From NCBI GenBank assembly GCA_916610825.1, contig OU744449.1, positions 7,460,243 through 7,524,242 of the forward strand: 64,000 nucleotides of DNA, read 5' to 3'. The DNA comes from Haliclystus octoradiatus. Taxonomy: Eukaryota > Cnidaria > Staurozoa > Stauromedusae > Haliclystidae. Positions 11,727-22,895 of this stretch are shown piece after piece. The notes beneath the pieces were generated by a model. It did not search any database. It was not told the DNA's origin and was given only the letters and a program-made list of their open reading frames with translations. Made by a program: the position numbers and the translations under genes. Positions within the stretch are counted from its first letter, which is position 1. Every line of letters begins with the position of its first letter.

Positions 11727-12566
11727 ATTGTATTAACACATGACACGAAACATTTCTACACAGTTTCGAGTAGCTACAGCTAAATGATGAAAAATGGTGA
11801 ATAGGATTTTTTTTAATTTGGACGCGTATAAGCAGAGATAATCAAAGTTTCATATACCCTATTTCGATCATTCACAGTTTTCCAGACTCGAAACGACAGT
11901 CAGAATGATAATAGGGCTTACTATTATAGGAATGAATAAGATGGAATCAGAATTATGAAAATTTACTTTCTCGCGAAATCAAAAGTTTCAAATGTCCAAG
12001 GCAGCTATGCCCACACCCTCAAGACATCTTTTCTGCTTGAAATAGATATAAATATAGGTTTCTATTTATTTGATTTACTTTCTTCTGTCAAAATGTGTGA
12101 ATCACCCTCCGCGGCTTGCGGTTTGGACTGTGTACAAGCTGTTTACGTACACATCACCTCCATTTGTGACAAGTGTTTGTCAGGTGGCTGAGCCGTTTTT
12201 ACAGAATAAAGCTATTTCAACTATCAAAGTCCTTGTATCTCGTGTGGTTCTTTGATAAATGGACTCGTTTCAAGCAGAAAAAGTGTCCCAAAGGTCTAAA
12301 CATAGCTGACTTGGACGTTAGTACTTTCGATTTCGCACAAAAGGAGATACGTTTTGCCCTTTTGCATATAGGAAGCCCTCTTGTCATTCGGACTATCATC
12401 CCGAGATTAGAAAAATTGATTGATCAAAAATAGGGTAGATTCAATACTAAATATCTCTGCTTATACGAGTTCAGCTAAGAATCGTTATCACCATTCTTCA
12501 TCATTTACTTTCAGCTAGTCGAATATGTGTTAAAAAGTGTTCGTGTCATGTGCACTTTAACAATTA
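11727..12566. mobile_element. Long foldback element
   Basis: 11727 to about 12065 is mirrored by about 12245-12566. Matching landmarks are CGTATAAGCAGAGAT at 11825 and its complement at 12450, ACATGACACGAA at 11738 and TTCGTGTCATGT at 12540, and TCCAAGGCAGCTATG at 11995 against the complement near 12300. The arms are about 330 bases and diverged, around a loop of about 180 bases. Short frames in it are by-products of the repeats. Exact ends and a target duplication could not be fixed. Confidence 0.75.
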
Positions 12567-13511
12567 AGCAGTCTGGAAATATTTGCTTGCACTGCCTTTT
12601 CTACTTCCTGTTCCATGCAATGAAGTGTTAGTGCATATATACATACCTAGCTGGAATTGCATCAAAATATGAAAAGACATCATTTTTCACTGCAGCAGTA
12701 CGAACGAGTAAATCAAAGGAAGCCATTGAATAGTTTGGGTTTTCTAGCAATAAAGGAAAATAATTGTTCTGTTGCAGTTAAACGAGTTGCAAGATTTCCA
12801 TCGCGTGAATTTCGAAACGATATTACCATTTGCTTTTAAAAATTGTCAAAATAATTATGAATGTCATGAAGACTGATCATCTTCTGGTATGACTTCCGGA
12901 TTGTAGAGATGTGGTCTTAATTCCTGGCTCCTAATTGGGTTATTATTCCTTTGGCTGACTGTAAATTTTGCTTCGTAAGAACAACTATAACAAGGGGATA
13001 GTGGAAGATCGGTAATTTGTACGGGAGGGTGTCATTTGGAGAATCTTGCTACCATCCAAAATTGCTTGCAGGTTCACTTGAAATGATATGATGAATGAAA
13101 ATGAAATGATACCCCAAATTTGACTGAATTGTTGGATAGCTCATATGCCAACTGTCATTAAGCATCTCAAAGCAAGAGTCTGGGTGAATTAGAGAAGAAT
13201 ATATACTGGATTCCACCGCTGGAAGGCGGAAGCTAAGAAACTGGTGACCATAATTGGAATGTGTGGCCTATATAGAAGTACACTCAGGCATAGTTTATAC
13301 CCCTAGGATAATGAGCTAATAATTGTTTCGACGTAGGCATGTGTATGATTTGGGAATGAGGCAAACAACATTATTTGAATCTTATTATTTGAAGGTTTTG
13401 ATTTATATCAAACATGTCACAATACATATAATCTATATATAATAAAAATTTATGCTCATCTAATAGCAGAAAATATAGTGCACTATATCCTCATCATTTG
13501 ACAGAGTGGTA
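12567..13511. other. Region without a recognised feature
   Basis: No exon, RNA gene or repeat that I can support. Confidence 0.4.
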
Positions 13512-14267
<756 letters not shown>

Positions 14268-14406
14268 ATTACTATAAATTATTATTATAATCTAGAGCTA
14301 TAGTTTAGTATAATACTCCAAGTTTCACACCATATGGCGATCATCAGGCAAGTATAGATTTTATTATTTGCAAAGAGACATATCGATGCACTACATATAT
14401 ATATAC

Positions 14407-14544
14407 CTTTGATATCAAAATGAAGAACATTTAATCCTCTTTCTTTTATTTCAATTCTTTTTCCATTTACAGAAAAAGCCGAAGACGGTGTACCAGCCTG
14501 ATTAAATGAATGTGATTCAACATTTGCTGAAACCATCACTGATC
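14407..14544 (-). CDS. ILEI/FAM3-like domain exon of the left PAN gene (first half of the domain)
   Basis: Minus-strand exon of 138 bases between a clear acceptor (TTTAATTTTAG) and donor (AAAG/GTATAT). It enters with two bases and leaves with one (phase 1-1), with 45 open codons. The segment FSVNGKRIEIKERGLNVLHF fits the start of the ILEI/FAM3 (GG) domain, where a strand is followed by a conserved R-G-x-N-v-v-v motif. Its phase matches the phase 1 end of the PAN exon at 16530-16884, 2 kb upstream on the same strand, so I place it in the same gene. The matching second half of the domain was not found further left. Family assignment is by motif only. Confidence 0.6.
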
Positions 14545-15370
14545 CTAAAATTAAATAACACCATGAAAAGTATACATTTTATTTAAGCTAAAACTTGTGA
14601 ACATTTTGAACAAGTCCCTCTTTATCTATGCTATGTTAAGCGTGGAATCCTTCAAAAAGGGCTAAGTGTCTTACACATGATGTAACAGAATTAGCCTAAT
14701 AATAACATATGAAGAAGAGCCAAAACAAACTCCCAAATTTATTGAAAACGGTGACAAAATCCAAGAATATATCGTATCAGAGTACTAAATTTCCTCTTGC
14801 AGAAATATTTTATTTAAAAAAAATCAACCGAAGGAAGGTTTTCTAAAATATTGATCCGTTATAACTTCAGGAGATTTTTTACCCCCGTCCCCCACACAAA
14901 TTTGCTGGTTTATGATTCATTTTACGATCGCATCGCTATATAACATTCCAATTAGTTTTATCTTAGTTTTCAAGTATTACTTTATTGTCGGGCATATATG
15001 AGAATTTATTTGTGATTTTGGCTTTCCTGTAATTATTTTCCTGACAATGATAAACCATCGTTATTTAAAAACTATGGAGCTCCTTGTGCCAAAATTAGAC
15101 TTGGAACACAATCTCTCAATCTTATTTTTCTGAATAACAAAGTGCTTCAAATCTGAAATGTAGTCTGAAAGTTTCAGAAAAATCAAATCAAGGAAACCTT
15201 TGACCCCGTTTTTCCGAACCTCTTTAAATCATTCTACAAACTTCACAAGCTTTGCAAATGAGAAGTTTGAAAATTGTAATTTCGTGTCAACTGCAACTCA
15301 AGACATATCAGCAATATGCTCAAAGTCAATTATAGAAAATCAAACAAATTCATAAATACCTCACAATAGA
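14545..15370. other. Intron-like region
   Basis: Nothing recognisable; would be intron of the left PAN gene. Confidence 0.35.
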
Positions 15371-15464
15371 TGCTACAAAGACACTTATTCATGCCTTCGC
15401 TACGAGTAATGTAGACTACTGTAACTCGCTATTCAATGGTATGCCAAAGCACCTCATACATACA
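15371..15464 (+). pseudogene. LINE reverse transcriptase fragment
   Basis: A short plus-strand frame reads LIHAFATSNVDYCNSLFNG followed by MPKHLI and then a stop. This matches the conserved block near the end of the reverse transcriptase in CR1/L2/Jockey-type LINEs (usual form: LxxAFVTSRLDYCNSLLYGLP). The sequence on either side is no longer in frame. Decayed remnant, antisense inside the left PAN gene. Confidence 0.65.
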
Positions 15465-16529
15465 TAAATGTTTCTGTTGATGTATAGATATTTCGTTTAT
15501 GGACGAATGGTCGACAGCTGTCATGATCTAATCGTGCTCACTCGTCGTGATCAGAAAATATACATTATGACATCTCTTAAATTTGAGTTTTTGAGCCATG
15601 AGTCAAACCTATTTCCCGAGAGGAGCAAACTACTGTTACTACTGTTCAGACACACGCTAGATCCTGCTCTATTATATGCACTTGAAAGGGGAGGGGGGTG
15701 GTCTTGACGACATTATTAACTCCACTTGACTAAGCTAATGACGCTATGCCTCGTCAATCTTAAGGAATACATTGGCCAAGCTTACTGTCAATTTTTTTCA
15801 AACTTAACAAAATCAACAGAACGGATAGCTGAGAACAAAGCAAAATTCATCGACTTGCGTGTTGTGTTCTGTTTATTGAAGTGACTAATTCTCCAAAATT
15901 ATGTCTAATAAATCAGATAGGAGCTAAAGATGATGATTACAAGGAATTTATATAAATCCAAAAGATATCAATATCAAGGAAACATCAAGTCGGTAGACAA
16001 ATAAATCACATGTATGCTTAAAACATCTAGAATATAAAATATGGTAACAAATAACCATGTTAACGTTAATAGTATAATACAAAGAAGTGAGAAAGGACAG
16101 AAGTCTATTTAGTTACTTATCTCTATATGAAGAGAAATGTTGAGCTCTGACATACTGTGGTACACACTAAGTACCACAAGACAGGAACAAGTTCTACATA
16201 TGACCTGCCATATGATACGATTTAAGTTGACCAATCACGATGAGACAAATTAATGCTATTGATATAGATGATGAATTTTATTAACTATTGATTAGGTCAT
16301 TAAGTTATCTTAATTAATCCGGAATGATGTCATTCTGAAAGCGAGGCTGCTTCAAACATTTTCTAAATATGTTGCCAACATCAATTACGGATACAATCCA
16401 ATTATAAAAAGGAGAGCATAATAACTACAAATTAAACTATGCAAACAAGAAAAAGCAACAACATACAGACGTAAATGATTGAGGGAGATGATTCTAGAAT
16501 AACACTAGTGTCTTTGTTATAATGCTTAC

Positions 16530-16884
16530 GTTCATCTTTTTTGTAATGTATCATGGATGTTTGTCCAAGTCCAGCCATATTACCAGGACCATTTGGATTT
16601 CTCATCATCAAACAATTAACAGAGAACGTATTAATGATTGCAATACCAACGATAGAGCATTCTGTCATAGCCAGGCAAATTTGTAAACACTCAGTTGTTG
16701 AGCCAACGAAGATCTCTTTCAAAATTGCTGAATAACTCTGCAGAGGGGCGTTCAATACTGATGAAATTCGAAAGTACTTGATGTCTCTCATTATTGGTAA
16801 GGTTTCGGAATTAACAGCAATAATAGTGAAGATGTGAAATATTATCCAGGCCAGACTGCATCTGACGAAATGCATATAGCTCAT
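16530..16884 (-). CDS. First exon of the left PAN gene: signal peptide and PAN/apple-like domain
   Basis: Starts with ATG at 16884 and stays open for 118 codons to a donor (GAAC/GTAAGC, phase 1). Residues 1-26 form a signal peptide (hydrophobic SLAWIIFHIFTIIAV core). Residues about 35-115 have the PAN/apple arrangement of cysteines, C66-x3-C70-x5-C76 and C91. The paralogous exon at 36446-36785 has the same layout, length and donor position, which supports both the start and the splice site. PAN domains bind proteins or sugars; the partner is unknown. The next module is probably the ILEI-like exon at 14407-14544. Reading past the donor gives a hydrophobic tail, so a short membrane-anchored form from intron retention cannot be excluded. 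Confidence 0.65.
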
Positions 16885-16989
16885 GACGGTAGTCTCTTCT
16901 AGCCTTCTTCTAACGATTCGTCAGTAATAGAAATTGATAATGCTGTACAAGGAAATCTAACATCAGCTTCCAATTTTAATGTTTTTTAT

Positions 16990-17165
16990 ATATAATCTCG
17001 ATGGAATAAGAATAAACTTTGAGAGATAACTGTATAGATTGCATATGATGCACTGAAATGAAAGTCTACTTGATATGAAATGTGATAACATTAATCAATA
17101 ATTGATCGATTTCATTTGCATGTTCAGAATGCGCACTAAGATGCGCAGTAGCGAAGTTAGTTTTC
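16990..17165 (-). promoter_or_regulatory. Conserved upstream region of the left PAN gene
   Basis: Upstream of the PAN exon, AAGATGCGCAGTAGCGAAGTTA resembles AAGATGCGCGGTAGCAAGTTA upstream of the right paralogue (37055-37080). The shared block shows that the duplication included upstream DNA and may hold promoter elements. No TATA box was picked out. Confidence 0.35.
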
Positions 17166-17599
17166 AAGAAGGATTATTGACATCATTCTAAATATTTACA
17201 AGACCAGATGCTACTTTTTATTCATTTCAAATTTTTCTGCTCAGTAAGAAGTGCAGTATATCCAAATCCCTACAAGTCTGACAGGTGTCATAACTGAATA
17301 ATTGTCAGCATGCATACATTGCATGGTACTTTGTGATAGTGAGATGCTTGACGCGACGACCAATTATTTAATAAACAGGAATTGTTTCTTTTGGAAAATA
17401 TACCAGAAATATAATAGCATTCATGAAAAGGTATATTTATAGTATGATATTTATTGAAGAAAGGGAAAGAAGCAACTTATTCTTTTGATGAATAATATTA
17501 AGATGTTTAGTTGAAAAGCCGTCTGTGAAACATTTCAATTGTACAACAGTAGCGTCGTCTTGAAGGAAACAACTGCATGTGGAGGGAAAATCGTTATTC

Positions 17600-17794
17600 T
17601 GTCGTATATTATCAGAAGTTCACACAAAGAGAACAACAGTCTGCATTGACCATCAAGTATAATATAATCTTTAAGTTTCACATACCAGAATATAGATTAT
17701 TTAATGACTAAATAAACGAGGCCATGTAATAGCCCAAATGAGGCTGCTCCATTATCAACTATTACAAAGGCTGTTAAATAACCGTTATACGACA
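17600..17794 (-). repeat. 3' LTR of the Gypsy element
   Basis: Begins TGTCGTATA and ends TATACGACA on the plus strand, so the LTR has 9-bp inverted ends. About 195 bases and clearly alignable to 22308-22508 with scattered substitutions, so the insertion is not very recent. Confidence 0.95.
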
Positions 17795-17808
17795 ACTTCC
17801 CCTCTTCT
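17795..17808 (-). other. Polypurine tract of the Gypsy element
   Basis: On the minus strand AGAAGAGGGGAAGT lies directly before the 3' LTR, the position of plus-strand DNA priming. Confidence 0.8.
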
Positions 17809-17855
17809 ACGTTAAGATAATAATAATAAGAAAGATTTGTAACTATGTTATACAG

Positions 17856-18759
17856 TCATACATCATTAATGCCATATCGAGACGGTGGCTTAGACACTCT
17901 AGAAGAACGCCTAGGTCCACCATTAGAGGCGTTATCTAAGTCATGGGTCGATTCATTGTCACTCGAGTCAGTGTCATCAGTCTGATTTGAATACCGTTCC
18001 CCATTATTTAAGTTGAGTTGTGCCTCAGAAACTGCAGATGGTAGTCGACAAATTTGATTACTTGAAGCATGCACTGTACGTCCCTCCAATTGCAGCCAGG
18101 CAATGTTATTTGATTTGGGGATTAAAAAGTTAGCGATTTCTTGGGGACTTTTAGGAATTTGACGATATAAAACAGTGTCCCCAGGATTGTAATTTCTAAT
18201 AAATGGCACCATCAAACAATGATCAATGAGCAACTCACCAGGAGACTTACTACGGGCGACTGAGGTAGAGCGGTGAATAAGCAAGATCTTATTTACAAAC
18301 ATATCAAACGAAATGCGTAAATTTGGCTTCCAAGCTTTCATTAGAGGCTTCACGGTCTGGACTGCGCGTTCTGCTAAACCGTTAGATCGCAGAAAATATT
18401 ATGGAGATTTTGATTTGTAGCAGCCATAACTAGCAAGTCAATGGACAATGTCATCATTGATAAATTCACGCTCGTTGTCAGAAACAATATGTTTTGCAAC
18501 TCCAAAGCGGAAGAATAGGGCCGAAAATATACGTGTAATATCCGGGGTGGATCCATCAGGGCATCTAAAGGCTTTAATCCACCCTGTACCTGCATATACA
18601 ATATTTAATACATTGCCAATATCCATGGCCAAAATCCATATACAAACGTTCCCATGGGCCTACTTTCGGCCAAACATGAACATTCCCTGGTGGGTAGAAT
18701 GAGCCTTTTTTAAAACAGTGACATGTAGACTGGGGCGTATATACGGGCTTGACCCGCAA
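17856..18759 (-). pseudogene. pol: Gypsy integrase, core and C-terminal part, frames broken
   Basis: 18574-18759 carries a Cys followed by PWERLYMDFGH, the start of the integrase core. 18374-18632 covers the middle of the core (HIVSDNEREFIND, second catalytic Asp). 17856-18353 covers the end of the core and a C-terminal region with GDTVLYR, ending in an acidic and basic tail (GGPRRSSRVSKPPSRYG). Several stops and frame changes. Confidence 0.85.
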
Positions 18760-18967
18760 TAACTAACATTTCTGTCAAGCGTTAGATTCTCTGAAACACG
18801 ACTATAAGGACGATCGGCTTCTGATGGATGCTTCCAGTCACCAAAAATAATGCGCTTTTTTATGGATGTCCGGCGCTACAGGGTCGCAATCAGTGGCCGA
18901 TTTCAAGTCATTAAAGGTGATGACTGGTTGCAAAAAGGCTTGATTGCAAGAACTGTTCAGAGAAATA

Positions 18968-19234
18968 TTAGCACGATGTCCTCCGGGTCAGCTGCGAAAT
19001 GGAGAGGCCAGATAGAGCATCAGCGTGGTAGATTTCATCGCCAGGCTTGTGAGCGATAGTAAAGTCGAATGCCACAAGCTTAATTGCCCAACGGCAGAGT
19101 CTGGCAGACGCTGTTTTGGGGATAGGCTGGTCAGCGCCAAATAAATGGATTAAAGCTTTGTGATCTGTAATGAGATTAAAATGTCGCCCAAGTAATAGCT
19201 GCCTCAAACGCTCAATACACCACACTATTCCCAA
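18968..19234 (-). pseudogene. pol: Gypsy RNase H and connection
   Basis: Shows GRHFNLITDHKALIHLFG and then FTIAHKPGDEIYHADALSG, the conserved TDHKAL and xADALS blocks of Gypsy RNase H. Confidence 0.9.
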
Positions 19235-19789
19235 TGCCTCACGCTCAATAGCAGAATAATTTTTCCAGCTTGATTCAAAAAGAGAGAAATATAGATAACA
19301 GGTTTGCCCTCTTGAGTTAATACCCCTGCAATTACTTATTCAGAAGCATCCGTGGTCAATGTTGCTTGTTTGAGAAGAGAATAGGGCTGGACAATGGACC
19401 ACTAGATAACTCTGTTTTGAGTCTATCAAATGCTCGTGCACAAGCTTCATTCCAAACAAAGGTGGCATCCCTTTTTCGCAGCATGTTAAGCGGTTTCATT
19501 TTATCTTAAAGGTTTGGAATGAGGCGTCCAAAGAAATTGATTAGACCTATCAAAGATTCAAGCTCTTTTTTGTTTTCCGGCAACCTCATAGATTTTTATT
19601 TCAGTAATTAATTGTTCATTAGGCTGAACGCCTTTAGCAGATAAATTCTATAGCCTAGAAATGATATCTCTTGGACACGCTGCGTGCATTTTGACTCATT
19701 AATAGACAATCGGCGAGACATGAATCGTTCCATAACTGTGTTTAAGCGCTTATCAAGCAATTCTTCTTTTTTTTTGCAAAAATTAATAC

Positions 19790-19801
19790 ATCATCCTGAT
19801 A
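19790..19801 (-). other. Reverse transcriptase YQDD active-site motif of the Gypsy element
   Basis: On the minus strand TATCAGGATGAT encodes Y-Q-D-D, followed by VLIFA. It is separated from the rest of the palm by the LINE insertion and by a frame change. Confidence 0.8.
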
Positions 19802-19831
19802 CGCAAGTGCCTTTCAGACCTTTTAAAACTT

Positions 19832-19881
19832 TTTCGATGACGCACTGAAAATTCGCTGAGCTGTTTCGCATGCCCATTTGT
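19832..19881. repeat. 50-bp target duplication of the nested LINE, left copy
   Basis: Matches 20698-20747 over 50 bases with two differences. It represents Gypsy reverse transcriptase sequence duplicated when the LINE fragment inserted. Confidence 0.85.
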
Positions 19882-20697
19882 GTGTATGTGTGTGTGTGTT
19901 TTTTTATTTGAACTCGTTACCAAAATGAGCATTTGCAGCTCGTTTTACATTATTGATACAAATATAAAATAAGAATAATAACAATGAGTAATAATATTTA
20001 CAACAACAAACAATAATAATATTAGTAATAACAATAGTGAATATAAAGATCAAAACATTGAACAAAAAAAATGAAGAAATTATATATAATAGTGGAAATA
20101 GTAAAAATAAGTATAATAATAATATAATAATTTCAATAATAATAATGTTGATTTTTCTTTTTAATTAATCACGTATGTTAGTTGCTTGAGTATTTTTTAA
20201 CGGCTGCTAATATTCATCAGATGGCACCTTCTTTTCCATCCCAAAGCTGTGACGTATTCTGATAATGTTCTTTTAAAAGTTTGAATACTATGTTTCAGTA
20301 TTGTATGTGGTATAAATTGCCATAGCCTTGTCCAAACTGCCACAAATGACCATCTGAGTGAGGCTGCATGACATCGAGGTGAGACAAGGTTTTTAGGATT
20401 TTCGGATGACGTATATTTGGTAATAGATATTTTGAAGAGGGTGAATATCAAGTTTGGGGTTTCAGTTTTGAGTGTTTTGTGGATTATTGTGGCTAGCTTG
20501 ACTATTGTTCTAGTATGAAGGCTTTGAAGGAGGTTATCTTTGCAATGATTTTTGTAATAAGGAGTAAGTTGAGTGATGGATTTATTGAGTGATGGATGGA
20601 ACTCCACGATGGCAAAGAGAGGGGCTTGATAGCTCATTTTGTATTCTAACGGATTGCGTCCTTCCACTTAAGTAACTTGTTAATAATTTGCATTTAA
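19882..20697 (-). mobile_element. 5'-truncated LINE inserted in the Gypsy reverse transcriptase
   Basis: 816 bases bounded by the 50-bp direct repeat. The minus-strand frame 20197-20667 encodes the C-terminal end of a LINE ORF2, with the usual 'WTRLWQFIPHTI' block followed by a basic FKRTL segment. The 3' end on the minus strand finishes in TAAAAAAACACACACAC, the same tail seen at 5835-5890. Older than neither LTR: it sits inside the element. Confidence 0.85.
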
Positions 20698-20747
20698 TTT
20701 CGATGACGCACTGAAAAATCGCTGAGCTGTTTTGCATGCCCATTTGT
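20698..20747. repeat. 50-bp target duplication of the nested LINE, right copy
   Basis: Partner of 19832-19881. Confidence 0.85.
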
Positions 20748-20749
20748 AA

Positions 20750-20995
20750 CCATGTAACACGATATAATCCTTTGTTGGTATTTATAATTGACAATTCCTG
20801 CGCAAAATCATCTAATTTAACCTGCCAGTATGCAGATTGTAAGTCAATTTTATCGAAATAGTAAACGCCGTTTATTTCTGAAAATATGGTCTCCATGTGG
20901 GGTATAGGATAATCATCGTGTAAGATCTTGCCATTCACATGCACACTAAAATCACAGCACTCATCCGTAAGCCTCCTGACCGCATTTTTACCCAA
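20750..20995 (-). pseudogene. pol: Gypsy reverse transcriptase, palm segment
   Basis: Contains DDYPIPHMETIFSEINGVYY then FDKIDLQSAYWQV, with the first catalytic Asp of the reverse transcriptase. The frame then runs into the nested LINE insertion. The YQDD motif lies on the far side, at 19790-19801. Confidence 0.9.
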
Positions 20996-21462
20996 ACAAC
21001 TATGCTTGCATTCTCCACACCTCCTGATGTGATCGGCTCAATTACTCCCATAGCTTGTAATTTATTTAATTCATTATCTACCGCATCGTGCAAAGGGAGG
21101 GGGACAGGTCTGGCCCGGCTAAAAATTGGGCATGCACCCTCCTTTAGTTTCACTGAGGCAATAACGCCACGTATATAAGGTAACGGTTTTACTTCTATGA
21201 CAAAATCAACATGACCAGAGCAATCAAAATTATGACCTAACAATCCGTATGTACGACTAGGGTCTACAACATAAAACATCACATTTGGTAAATGACTGAG
21301 ATAATTTACATTAAGTTTACAGCTACCTAAACTAGCTAATTCGTGATCGTCATAACACTTCAATTTTTTTCTGGTACATTCCAAGTTTGGGCATCCGATT
21401 TTTTCCCACATTATTTTCGACAGAACAGAACAAGCCGCACATGTGTCATGCAACATTTCCAC
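20935..21462 (-). pseudogene. pol: Gypsy protease and start of reverse transcriptase
   Basis: The segment HDTCAACSVLSK occupies the position of the aspartic protease active site; the usual DTG/DSG reads DTC here, so it is probably inactive. A later VKLKEGACPIFSRARPVPL and GVIEPI mark the linker and the fingers of a Gypsy reverse transcriptase. Confidence 0.85.
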
Positions 21463-21489
21463 TGAAACACCATTAACGAGAGTCTCTTC

Positions 21490-22291
21490 AGTCGTTAATT
21501 ATGATTATCGCTCTGACGGTCATTACCATTGTTATTTTTATAACAGCACACAACAAAATGACCTCTTTTGTTGCAAATCGAGCAGTTCTTGTTAAATGCA
21601 GGACATGCACGCGGTGGATGATTTGTATCATAAAATTTGCATTTCCAGACTTTTTTTGCTATAATTCGGTTTTGAATTAACAGCCCCAACTGCATTAATA
21701 GGTTCAGTCTTTGTAGACACGCTTGTATCAGTAATGAACACCAAAGTCTGATTGTAGAGGTGTACACGCACTTTAAGGTCTTCAAATGTGGCATTTGGGT
21801 ATAGTTTAATATAATCAAGCAGCTTTTTAATCTCTTCTGCAGGATCAGACATCGCTTTCAATTGTGAACAGTCGCATCTTTCAGCAGCATAATTGATTCG
21901 TGCATAGACATCTTCAACTGATTCGTTGTCAGCTTTCTTTAAGTGATAGAAATTTTGTCCTCTCTCCCACTAAAAATTTTACTTTTGGCTCCAAGTAATC
22001 TTTTGCTAGCAAGTAGATTTCTTTATAGGACAATTCTTATAATTTGTTTGGCTTTGCCAATCTCGATAATTTAATGTAGGATGATTCCCCACATAGTTCA
22101 ACGAACAGGTCCGTGACTTGTAGCGCTTCTTGCTTCGTTGTATCTCCGTCTTTTAATTTCTCTCTCATGCATCGTGCATCGAATGCAGCTAACCATGCAT
22201 TGGCCTTTTCAATGTCGTATAATAAAAGCGAACGCTTTTTATCCATTTTCGAGAATTCGATTTGAGACAGTATTATCAAATTCGACACCAT
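21490..22291 (-). pseudogene. gag: Gypsy gag with zinc knuckle, frame broken
   Basis: Minus-strand frames at 22037-22291, 21628-21861 and 21495-21818 together give a capsid-like Leu-rich segment. It is followed by a Cys/His nucleocapsid region (CPAFNKNCSICNKRGHF with further Cys), of the type found in Mag-like gag. Stops and frame changes split it. The likely initiator is the Met before DKKRSLLLYDIEKANAW, just inside the 5' LTR. Confidence 0.8.
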
Positions 22292-22307
22292 ACTCGCAGT
22301 GCTAATT

Positions 22308-22508
22308 TGTCGTATATTATCAGAAGTTCACACACAGAGAGCAATAGTCTGCATAGTCTGCATTAACCATCAAGTAGAATCTAATCAAGTTTCACATACA
22401 AGAATACAGATAATGTAATGATCAAATAAACGAGGCCACGTAATAGCCTAAAGGAGGCTGCTCAATTATCAACTAATACAGAGGCTGTTAGATAATCGTT
22501 ATACGACA
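22308..22508 (-). repeat. 5' LTR of the Gypsy element
   Basis: 201 bases, partner of 17600-17794. It carries a small tandem duplication (AGTCTGCAT twice) that the other copy lacks. Confidence 0.95.
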
Positions 22509-22719
22509 TATTCGGCATAAAAAGTCACACAATACGACGTACAATTTACTCGGAATTTTCGTGTAAGAATTGACTCAAAGTCATCTGTAAAACATGACAT
22601 TCTCCTTGAAATATAATCAATTTAAGTAGGACTTATAATGTAATTCATCCGGGAATTCATCCACTGCGAAGAAAACACGAATACTAGGATCAACTCTGAT
22701 CCAACGTCATTTCATGTTG

Positions 22720-22895
22720 CGTTGATCATCGTGACCTGTCTGCCATGAAATCTGTTGAAATTGGTCTGCAGTGTCGCGGCTGAGATCAGTAAAGAGCGCT
22801 CAAAATCGTTGGTCTTAGCGAATAAAGCCATTCCTCTATAGAAATAAAGGAGTGGTTCCGGTGCCTTCGGTAGGGCGACGCCGTCTACATTACTT
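22720..22895 (+). repeat. SINE fragment, 3' part
   Basis: Aligns to the body and tail of the complete SINE at 54503-54813: ATCTGTTGAAATTGGTCT, GCTGAGATCA, then GGTGCCTTCGGTAGGGCG and CCGTCTACATTACTT. The tRNA-like head is missing or too diverged to see. Confidence 0.65.

Larger units (their letters stand above)
17600..22508 (-). mobile_element. Gypsy (Ty3-like) LTR retrotransposon, complete borders, inactivated
   Basis: Full element on the minus strand: LTRs 17600-17794 and 22308-22508, 5-bp target duplication TATTC at 17595-17599 and 22509-22513, and a polypurine tract next to the 3' LTR. Domain order on the minus strand is gag with zinc knuckle, protease, reverse transcriptase, RNase H, integrase. 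The frame is broken several times and an 816-bp LINE piece sits in the reverse transcriptase, so the copy is dead. The gag-knuckle and protease style resembles the Mag/K02A2.6-like group; that placement is by eye. Confidence 0.95.
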
